Shown: positions 39,475 to 49,300 of the stretch, piece by piece
How positions within the stretch are numbered: the stretch's first letter is position 1
Layout of the letters: every line of letters starts with the position of its first letter
Assembly (NCBI GenBank): GCA_003956705.1
Contig: QZCP01000229.1
Coordinates: 61,863-125,862 of the forward strand
Length of the DNA stretch: 64,000 nt
Direction: 5' to 3'
Source: Brevipalpus yothersi
Taxonomy: Eukaryota; Arthropoda; Arachnida; Trombidiformes; Tenuipalpidae
Made by a program: the position numbers and the translations under genes
Notes under the pieces: generated by a model
Seen by the model: the letters and a program-made list of their open reading frames with translations, nothing else
What the model was told of the DNA's origin: nothing
Databases searched by the model: none

Positions 39475-39502
<28 letters not shown>

Positions 39503-39506
39503 CTCT
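39475..39506. repeat. (CTTT)n tract
   Basis: CT followed by about six CTTT units. It forms a strong polypyrimidine tract directly before the CACAG acceptor of the candidate exon at 39515. Confidence 0.9.
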
Positions 39507-39514
39507 TCTCACAG

Positions 39515-39687
39515 ATGATGATTTGAATCTTCGATGGAAGTGGATTTTTTACTCTTCTTGCGAAATGCGTATGATCGAGGAAGAACTTCCTTTTTGGAAA
39601 GCAACCTTTTTAGCTGGGCTCAGTGAGACAGAAAAGGAAGGTGTCCATGCATACTTGAAAAAATCACATCTAAAATCACTTTTCTAG
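39515..39687 (+). CDS. Candidate terminal exon of an unrecognised gene
   Basis: A long CT/CTTT tract and a perfect CACAG acceptor are followed by 56 open codons to a TAG, read in phase 1 (the exon starts with the last two bases of a codon). The peptide looks protein-like: Trp-rich start (LRWKWIFYSS), then acidic-hydrophobic EEELPFWKATFLAGLSE, then a basic HAYLKKSHLKSLF end. No family is recognised and no start codon lies in the segment. The open piece at 36184-36352 ends in a phase-compatible donor, but the 3.2-kb join is speculative. Chance remains likely, since 57 open codons occur randomly in DNA of this size. Confidence 0.28.
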
Positions 39688-40703
39688 ACCCTTTTGGTTG
39701 ATAGAAACTTCCTGGCATCCTTTCATAGTGAAGCTCCTAGACATTGGTCAAATATCCTGAATTTTTTCCGCCATAGACGAATATCCTAGTCTTTGTGAAA
39801 TTTGTCCAATCGATGTTCTTGTCACTTTCAAAGGATCATATGAACTTTCTCCTCTCAATTGGGGGAACTTTTATGGGTCGAGAATCACTTCAAATTTTGC
39901 AAGCAATTCCAACCGAGTAGTCAGAGTGAAGAAAATATGATCGCTTGTGAAACGAACAATCAACTAGAATGATCTTGTAGTTGTCCATTCGATTTTTTTG
40001 GAGAGAGAGAGAGAGAGGATCACTTTCTCACTCCTTTCTGACTTCAGGGTGAAGAGAAAGTGAACAAATTTCGCCTATTTCTCAGATTGAGGACAAGATT
40101 TCATCTTTTCAGCCTGGTCACAGGCAGGAACAGGGCTCAAAGTGTTTTCCCTAGGAAAGAGATGAGAAAAAAGATGGAGATGTGAGGAAAAAATTCATGG
40201 ATCATCACACAACTTGATAGAATCTGAAGTTGGATATTCATCAGTGTGGAAAGGATCACATTTAGAAGATGGAAAAAAAATATGTAAATCTTATTTTTTT
40301 CAAATTCAATCATGAATTGTGTCTCTGTATCTAAGCGTAAGTTACTCGATTCGTGAAGCAGCTTAGTTCGTAATTGATTTCCTCTTCACAGCAACAATTT
40401 TGGTCGCCTCAAGCGAATTCATTGGAAGTTATCATGAGAGGGATTAGATTGAAAACACTCAAACAATGTAGCTCATATTGCTATAGTATCAATTGCAAGA
40501 ATGTTACGATATGAGTGGAAGACCTGATTTAACTTGAAATTTCTGTCCTTTCACCTAGTGATGAGTAAGAAACCAATTAGAATGATTCCTCTGGAAAATT
40601 TTCACATCTCAATAGAATCATGATGACACTTCATAATTGGAAACAATCTGAATTATGCAAGATTTGTCAAGGATTCGTATCATTTCACTATTATTGATTT
40701 ATA
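39688..40703. other. Region upstream of the MARCH-type gene
   Basis: About 1 kb of AT-rich sequence with a short AG run near 40000-40016. No coding segment was recognised. The right end should hold the promoter and 5' UTR of the gene starting at 40704. Confidence 0.5.
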
Positions 40704-41189
40704 ATGTCTTCACCTGTGTGTAGACAATGTCGCAAGCCTGATGAAGAAGCGAATTTATTGAGCCCATGTTCTTGTGGTGGAAATAATCGTTTTGTCCATT
40801 CACACTGTCTAGGACAAGTGGCACGTCATTTTGGTACCGAAAAGTGTCCATCTTGTAGAGACCCATATATTGGAATCAAAATAAAGCAAGAATTTCGAGG
40901 CTTTGGTGAATATTTGAGAGATGATAATCGTGCCAATCTACGCACTGGTTTAGCGTATTTCGTTATATTAACAATGGGATTGTACACTCTATTATTAGGT
41001 TATTGTCAGTATTTGCATTCCAAAGACATTATTCATTCTTGGTGGGCTCATTTTATGCAAGTGTCCGTAATCATTCATTCGTTCACCATGCTTGTGTTGA
41101 TTTATGCTTCCGTTAACACAGCCAATGATCACTTTAAGACGTGGCAAAGAAACAATCCGGTGATGGTCGTTGAAAAGACGAAAGGATAA
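40704..41189 (+). CDS. RING-CH (MARCH-type) membrane E3 ubiquitin ligase
   Basis: MARCH proteins are membrane-bound E3 ubiquitin ligases that control trafficking and turnover of membrane proteins. This gene is a single exon of 161 aa. The C4HC3 RING-CH zinc ligands are all present with correct spacing: C6, C9, C22, C24, H32, C35, C48, C51 (CRQC, CSC, VHSHCL, CPSC). Two hydrophobic helices follow at about residues 84-104 and 115-138 and a short polar tail. This is the usual MARCH layout of an N-terminal RING-CH and a two-pass hairpin. The tryptophan normally found just after the His-x2-Cys pair is absent (GQVARH instead). A truncated or divergent paralogue is possible, but all zinc ligands are intact. 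It converges on the SUMO protease gene, 196 bases away. Confidence 0.88.
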   Translation: MSSPVCRQCRKPDEEANLLSPCSCGGNNRFVHSHCLGQVARHFGTEKCPSCRDPYIGIKIKQEFRGFGEYLRDDNRANLRTGLAYFVILTMGLYTLLLGYCQYLHSKDIIHSWWAHFMQVSVIIHSFTMLVLIYASVNTANDHFKTWQRNNPVMVVEKTKG

Positions 41190-41385
41190 GAACTGACTGA
41201 TCTGAATACTTGTTAAAAAATGGAATAATATCAAAATTGAGTCCAAAAATCTCTTAATAGAGGGCTTTAATCTGAAAATTTACAGAAAAGTGTTCAAAAA
41301 GTCGAAAATTTCCCAAAAATGCTTCAGGAAATCGATGGCTGAAGCTGCTTAAAGAGCAAATTAATGTTAAATCTTTTTTTATTTC
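41190..41385. other. Convergent 3' spacer
   Basis: These 196 bases lie between the stop codons of the MARCH-type gene (plus) and the SUMO protease (minus). An AATAAA for the protease is at 41378-41383. Nothing else was seen. Confidence 0.7.
41378..41383 (-). terminator. Poly(A) signal of the SUMO protease gene
   Basis: AATAAA on the minus strand begins two bases after the TGA stop (TGAGAAATAAA), so the 3' UTR may be extremely short. This would be the shortest UTR in the window. Confidence 0.5.
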
Positions 41386-43518
41386 TCACAAGTTGTCAGT
41401 CATAGATGTGTCCATTCCCAACTCATCTTTCTTTTTTTTAAGATTCAATATAACTTGTCTGATTTCTTTCCTCTTAAATTCTATCTTGAAAGGAGTAAAC
41501 ATATCATTCAATGGTAACCCCTTATGAACCTTCTTGAGATACTCCTCTGGTTTCTAGAAGAGAGAGAGAGGGAGAGAGGAAATGAGTTAAAGCCCACTCA
41601 ACAATATTTCCTTCTCAAAAGGCTATACTCACTGATAAAAAACTTTCGACATTTTGTAACAAGAAGAGACCACAATCGAAGAGATTAGTTTGAGCAGGAA
41701 CACTAGGCACTCTATCTGGCATCGAATCTTTTCTGAATAATTTTCGTTCAGGTAGACTTCTAAATTTTACAGGGTCCTTTGATGCTTGTACTTCCCACTC
41801 TTTTGCTAGTAAATTACGGATTGGATCAGACCATCTTTCTCCAGGTATGAGAGACAATGAATCCATATATATCATGCAAGGCCTGTGATAGTAAATCGTA
41901 ATAATAGAGGTCATTCATCTTGGAAAACTGGTTTGTAATATCGAACCTTTTCAAATCATCCTCGGGAAGTTCACTGTATTTCTCTATGAATGGAGCTCTG
42001 TAAGGATAACAGACTATTGCGAGCATCCAATGAGAATTTCTGCACATAGGTATGAATAGAAAGTCATAATCGAAAATATTTATTCTTCTGGTCCAGTTTT
42101 GAACCCTTCTTGCGAATCTGTCGGTGAATCTGAGCAAAAGAAAAGCAACATTCAAACATCGATCAAGAGAAAAATGTGTCCGAAAACTTACGGTATTTCT
42201 CGCTCATCAGGCTGAGTTTTGGTTAACTTTTTGAAAAAATAAGTACCGAATATATGAGTTTTGGAGGCAATTTCAGGTGGAATCTTTTCTCGATGAATAT
42301 ATCTTGAAGAGAAAACAGTGATGTTAGTTGAGAGGAAACCAAATTAATGGAGGAAAACATCCTTCTACTCACAATAAATAGAAATCTAATATGGTATCGT
42401 TGAGGAACTCCTTTTCTCTCAAACAAGCCATGTCATCCTTGATTATTACAACCGAAGACCAATTTGGTGGGTATCCGAGGATAACCTCGCCACTAAACAG
42501 GAAGAGAAAGAGAGAGAACAAATGATGATTAGATAAATTTAGAATACAAAGTTTTTATCCACACTTACGAAGGAACCTTCTTTCTTTCATCTTCTTCTGG
42601 TTCTTCATCTTCATCGGCAAGATCTATGACTGTTGGTGCACCATTTTGTTTTTGTGGTGATTTCGGCAAACGTTTGGATGGGACAAGGGCAATAACATCT
42701 TCGGAAGCGGATGCGTATCTATCTTTTTTAACTCTTGAAGGATGCTGATCAACAATGATATCATTTCTACATTCTCTATATACCATTTGAGCTTTATCTA
42801 GTTCAATTTCTTTGAGATTACTACGCAAAATGATTGGCTTACGGCTATCAGGCCTAAAAGTACATGATTGCTTGATGATTCGACGTCTTTCAATGTCCCT
42901 TTCGGAAAACTCGATACATATTCTCAGTCTTCCATGAGCTAAAAAAAAAGAGGAAGAGAAAGAAGGACAACACGTGAGAAAACCGGAAATGATGAAATTT
43001 AATAAGCCATAAAACTTACCATCTAGACAACCCTCTGGTAGACCTAATGCATGACTTATTCTTTCACTCGCATCAGTAACAACTTTGAGAAGAAAAATTG
43101 AATTATCACTACCATTACCCCATGCAACAATTGTTTCACACAGATCACCATGTGGAATGGTTATATTATATTTAGATGGTGATGATGATTCTTTCATGCC
43201 AGTGATGTTAACAAATTTGAATGCTTGCGTACTAAGCTCTACTCTTTTGACCTCAACTTCACAGAAGGCAAAATAAAGATTGATCACCGTAAGCTCATAT
43301 GATGGATCTGGCAGATCATCGCAATCAATAAATGATGAACAACCATTGTTGGAAGATGTATCTTCCACTGGCCTTTTGAGGCCACGATTACGAAAAGGTG
43401 TTGAATTAATTGTTCTACCAATACTACCAGATGATCTCAATGGATCACCTGGTCTTCTCGTATTATCACAATGGCTTGCTCGAAAAAGGCTTGTAACTGC
43501 TGTCCAAGCAGTGTTCAT
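41386..43518 (-). CDS. SUMO-specific cysteine protease, Ulp2/SENP6-7 type
   Basis: Removes SUMO, especially poly-SUMO chains, from nuclear proteins. Seven exons: 43518-43020, 42938-42569, 42492-42373, 42302-42192, 42129-41947, 41882-41633 and 41553-41386, total 566 aa. Introns are 62-79 bases and all phases match. The C48-peptidase region runs from about residue 295: a WSSVVIIKDDMACL/FLNDTILDFYL block, then HIFGTYFFKKLT. The catalytic triad is His400 (NSHWMLAIVC), Asp435 (PCMIYMDSL) and Cys498 (DCG), with oxyanion Gln492. The loop between IVCYP and PCMIYMDS (about 17 residues) is far shorter than in vertebrate SENP6/7, which carry large inserts there. The N-terminal half is polar with a VIDLADEDEEPEEDE stretch (possible SUMO-interacting motif followed by acids). 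Intron 5 has a weak GTTCGA donor; retaining it would shift the frame before Asp and Cys. Confidence 0.92.
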
Positions 43519-44027
43519 TCGAAATATTTTTATTATTATGCCTGTTTACACTTGAAATATACACATACACACACACCAAAACACACTTTTCAATAATGAA
43601 TTATCGCATGAATTGTTTCGGATAAAATCAAAGATTCCCAAGCACACACATACACACTATTCAATTAAATTTCAAATGGAAAAAAATTTCACATTAAAAA
43701 ATTTTCACATGAAATATTGATAATAAACAAAACAAGATCTCAGAAAAACTTTCAAATATAAACAAACAGCAGAGCATGCTTGATGTTATATATAATCATC
43801 AGCTCAGCTCCATCTGTTTTCACATGCTTTTTTTGTCGATTAATTTAGATTATCAAGCTTTTAAACATAGCATATCAGATTATTTAATTAATGTCAAGGT
43901 GTTTAGTTTAATTGTGTTGGCCAGTGCATAGTAGAGGTATAGAGAGAGAATCAATTACATTGATATTGCTAATTGTGGGTGTCACTTGTCCAGTGAGAGT
44001 ATCAAGGAAGTGTATTTGACCATACTC
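43519..44027. promoter_or_regulatory. Divergent promoter region of SUMO protease and sorting nexin
   Basis: About 510 bases separate the two start codons. The sequence is AT-rich with ACACACA runs and a TTATATATAA stretch at about 43786-43795. Location implies promoters for both genes. No defined site can be proven from sequence. Confidence 0.5.
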
Positions 44028-46188
44028 ATGGATCACCAATATGATGATGATGATCAAACAGTGTCAAGTGGTGATGGTGTACCGGTATCATCCGCAAATA
44101 ACAGCAACAACAATATGTCAATCATCAATATTGATGGCGATGATGGCGATGATCAGAATGGTGGCGATGGTGATGATGGTGATAATGGTAAAATGAATAG
44201 CGTTTCGAAAGATGATGCACATCGACCGGATTCATTGGGTGCATCAATGGAAACAAAAAATAGTGATGGACAGAGAGGACGTTCACATGATTCCATATCA
44301 TCAGCTTCCAATATATCATCAACCTCTTCGACCTCTACCAGTGTTGGTGAGGGACCATTTCGAGCCCGATATGTAACCAAAGTGATCACACAGACCATGA
44401 CGCGTAATGGTGAAAGTCCAACATATACTTTGCAGACCAAATCATTACCGGAAGATGATAATAGTCGCCAATGGACGGTGGAACGTAATTATGATGATTT
44501 TGAACAATTGCATCATTTTCTGTTAACATCTGTTAATCCTGGTCATGGTTTAATAATGCCTCCAATTCCTGATGAACCATACGTTAATCCTAATTTTGCA
44601 ACGGAAAAGAATCGATCCCAATTGGGCCCAGAATCAAGATCGTTGCTGAGTGATGATCGTTTTAAGGATTGCTGGTATCTACAGGAATATTTACGCCTAC
44701 TGCTCAATCATCCGGCATTTGGTCACAATAATATATGGGAGCATTTTTTGTGTGAAAAGCAGCCTCCAGCAAAAGCTAAAATCAAAAAATCATCCAATAT
44801 TATCGTCAAATTATCGGAAAATTTTGATCAAAAAACAAAAATTAGTCACAAAGATTGTGAAGAATATTTTCAAAATGAAAAAGATTGGAGCAGTATTTAT
44901 TTAACTCGAATTCGTCAAGCATCGGAAGGATTTTCTTCCATCATCAATGCTCGTTCAAGTAAGCACTGACTTTTTTCATCATCCAATTTTCTTTTCTCTG
45001 TTTTTCTTCATCTCATCTTACAATCCAGTTACTAGATATTCGAAAGCCTAATATTAATAATAATTTTCATTTGCTCCATGTACGATCGTCAAGCAAAAAC
45101 GCCCATAACAGTTGAATGGTTTCATTTTCATTCTCTTTTTTAATTAGTTCTCAATTCATGATGGAAGTGAGGAGGAAATATTTCTCTTTCTTTCTGTTTC
45201 ACTTGACATTTCTGACTAGCTCTCGATCACATCTCATTTCTTTGGGATATACAATTATTCAATTTCCGTATTCTCAGTAAATACCATGAAGCTGATTGTC
45301 AATAGTATTTCTGATCGATTTGGCCCAAGTTTTATGCTACTGCTACTACTACAATTCTATTCGATTCATCATCATGTAAAAAAAATATTAGAACATGCTG
45401 AGATATTCATCGAACTACAAAATGAATTGAGAATTCATCACTTATTTCATCATCATCACTGAAGAATAGCATTATCATCATCACTACCGCAACTTTCCAC
45501 AGATGAAAATTTATTCTGATGATCCAATATCTCTTCATGCTACCTCTTTCTCTCGATCACTATCAACTTAACACTCCTCCTTTTCACAACATGTGTAACC
45601 GAATTCTTTCGATAAAATGAGTGGAAGAAGAAAGAATGATGGACACAAAATGGCAAGCATGATATAAAGGATAAAAAGCTATACAAATTTTCGTTTTTGT
45701 TATTGTTGAATGAATAAGTGTAACACACAAGAGAATGTGTGTAGAATGTCTTCATGTGTTATGAAAACAAGTAGCATACAAAGAGAGCAACAAATAATAG
45801 AGAAGATTCTTTTCATCTTTCTCCATCTTCTTCCATCTCATACCATGAGGTACACCTATGATTTCAATTTTCATCTTCATCTCTATCTCTATCTCTTTCC
45901 TCCCTGAAATGGAAACAAAAATTGAATTGTAATCGAACGATGTGTAGCTGAATCATTTCCAATCATACTGTCTTTCTTACATGTTTATGGAATTCTATCT
46001 GATAATCTTATCCGTTAGAGAAGAAAAGGCCTCATCACACGTGAAGTTGTGATATCAGATTTACCATATATTATTCATCCATTCATCATCCTCTAAGATG
46101 AAAACTATTTTCAGAACATTTCAATCAATATACATATGATAAGAGAACTTTATCCTCCATCCTCATATACTACAACCACTTTCTTCAC

Positions 46189-46235
<47 letters not shown>

Positions 46236-46311
46236 NNNNNNNNNNNNNNNNNNNNNNNNNNNNNNNNNNNNNNNNNNNNNNNNNNNNNNNNNNNNNNNNN
46301 NNNNNNNNNNN

Positions 46312-46369
<58 letters not shown>

Positions 46370-49300
46370 TTTCATTGACCTCATCCTTCTCATCTTGGTC
46401 CATTTTTTCTTCTCTTACCTTATCCATCACCTCCCACATGCGTGAAAATATGATGATGATGTCTTATGGAGAAATGATTTTGATTGAATTGAGTAACACA
46501 CAAGTGATTCTAAATGATAAGTGAAAATTCGAAAACTTCATTTCTTCATCAAAGTTGCACTCGTATTGAGAGGTATGAGTGTAGTCCAGTCTTTTATTAT
46601 TATTATCATTTGAAATACACTTTTACTCTCTCGTTCATCCATCATCCAAGCCAAACACACACACACATACACACACATGGCATCATTTTGATTCTCTTGA
46701 GTCCAAAATCGAGTCATAAAAGCGTCACTTCCTGTCCTCCAAGGCAGTCAGCATGAAAAATAATTGGATTTGAAATGAATCAATAGTCACATATCGATAA
46801 GCGATTTATCTAATATACACTTCAATTTTTTATTACCATCTTATACATTCCTCTCTCTCTCCTTGTGTGTGACCTCAAGAATCATTGCAATCGCTCAAAT
46901 ACTCTGATTTTTACCAGAATTTATCCATCATCCTGTCTTCAACTCTTTTTTCTTTCTCCAGAAGGAAGTGTACACATTAATGAATCTTTTACGTCTCTCT
47001 CTCTCATCATTATCAATAGTAGTAGTAGTAAGCAACAGTTTGTTTTCAACTTGTTGCATTTCTTACTTCTTCTTATTCTTCTCTTGATTCTCGATTCATT
47101 CTATAATCATCATCTTTTAGAAGCTTTTGCAGTAACTCTCCTTCAACCGCAATGATGGTGAAATAGTCTTTCATGATCGAATTTTTTTATCTCTCTCTCA
47201 CTTCTTAAACCAACTCTTTTGCTCACTTGATCATGACAGTTGCCTGTTCATGATGGGTGATGAAGTGATAGTTAAATACACTACAGAGTTTATCAAATTA
47301 TTCATTACATTTCTCTTAGTCATAATTTCTGAAACTACTACTATCACTACTATTACTACTACTACTAATACTACTTTACAGGTGTCAAGTTATATGATGA
47401 TCAACTCAAGGTGTCTTTTAGTTCGAAAAATAACCTTAATGACATGAAAAATGATCCCAAGCAACCTCAAAATTGGTGTTCTAGTTGTGCTTAGAGCTTG
47501 AGTTTGGATGAGCATCATAAATGTCAAGTAAAATGCCTAAACGATTCCAGCAAGTTCATTTCCAAGGTAGCTTAAAATGAATATACCGCAAGAACTTGAT
47601 GATGATGTTACTGTTGTTGTTGTTGATGTTGTTATTTTTCAAGGATCAAATACGAAGAAGCGATCAAAAAAATTAAGAAGCATTTGTCTTTATTTTCTTC
47701 CAATTTCCTATAATTTTTAAGATTCCGTAAAGAGACTGTTCGATTTTTCTTTTGATATTGATTGGATTTCAGCCAGGTCCAATGTTCTAGACAGTATTAT
47801 TTCCTAGAAAATTTTCTTCTTATTGAACAACTCATCCTCCTTGGAAGAGGGTTTTGGTGCCTTGAATTTTTTAAATTGTCAGTCCAATCTCATCAGTCAT
47901 CGATATAATATATGATAACATTTTGCATTTTGAAGAAGAGTATCTATCTCAATAGGATGGGAATTCAAGGATTCATTCGTAATTTTGCCCAATTACCTTT
48001 GACAATTTCATTTGATAAAATTTTTTCTTTCTTGAGCATTCCAATTGATTGATCAATAGGTGATGGACGCTTGTTAAAATACTTGCTTTCTATTCGAAGC
48101 TATCAAAAAAATTTCAATGTCTTCAAATCTTTATCCTTCATGCTCTTTGAATTTGATTTCATTTAAATTGATCCAAAATTATCTTGTTTCACCTTAATTT
48201 CTCTCTCTCCTTCTTTAATCTGCTGCTGTTTTTCACCTTCATTCTACCACAAAGCTTATCTCTTTGGATTGTTGTTGTTGTTGTTGTTTTCTAACAGCTT
48301 TCATAAATCTCTATCATTTGTTCATATAATGTTCCACTCTTATTCTTTCTTCTATCTATCTACCTCTTTCTCTTAATAAATAGGTACTCAAAATATTGCT
48401 CAATTTTCGTTATCTATTCGAATTGACACTTGAGCTCTTTTGGAGACTGATAATTTTGTTCATACCATCTACACACAAATTCCATAAAATAATAATCAAA
48501 ATCATGGCAATTTTGAAATTGCATCACTTTCACTTATCAAACCTTTACCTTTGCTCCATATTTTATGGTCCAAAGTTTTTTGGCTATTTTAGGGAGATCA
48601 GACACCTTGTCAATTTAAAGATTTCACTCATAAAACGACCTGAATGTCCTCTTGCGTACCGATTATACCGTTATTTTTTCTTTCCACCATCTCTCTTTCA
48701 TCATACTATATATCCAATCACTGACCTAATGAGAAAAATGTAATTCTAATGCATCCCAACACTTATATTACATATCATATTTTAACCACTTATATCTTGT
48801 GTTTTGGTCTGTTGATTTGTCGTCATCATCTTTCTACTTGTTGATTCTCATTCTCGTGTCTCATTTGATTTCTTTTTCTTCTTTTTCATCTCTTTTCTCT
48901 TACTATCTCTTCTCTTTTCTCCTCTCAACCCTTAGCTTGTCATGTGTCCTCTCTATATCATATCTCTTATTGCAAGAATTGCTCTCGCTCTCTATCTTAG
49001 AATTTATAAATTTTCATCTAAAAGGTCCTCAAAAGCGGTTCCTACCAAATCAATATAATCAAGGTACACACACACACACACATACACACATTTTCATTAC
49101 TATCAGAACTTGAAGCTTGACTCTAAAATTAGCTTGTACTTGTTGGCCGTAGAGCCAGAAAAAAAATTGTGAATCAAGTCCTCAAGCAGAAAGTGAGGTG
49201 ATTTTTGGCCACTTTATTCTGCCTTTCCATTGGGGTCACTTGGGATGCTTTTCATGATCACTTGAGGCCAAAATTTGGACCAATACGGATTACCTTTTCC

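Larger units (their letters stand above)
33552..39514. other. Intergenic region between DMRT and the MARCH-type gene
   Basis: The left end is DMRT 3' UTR. The rest has five AG/CT arrays and several short open segments with splice-like borders on both strands (around 34404-34630, 34722-34913, 35956-36352, 38108-38353). Because both strands are open at the same places and no domain is recognisable, I do not call genes there. The segment 36184-36352 ends in a phase-1 GTATAT donor compatible with the candidate exon at 39515. Confidence 0.45.

Noticed and set aside
43986..44027. Upstream extension of the sorting nexin frame
   Set aside because: It begins with TTG and has no ATG. The first ATG is at 44028.
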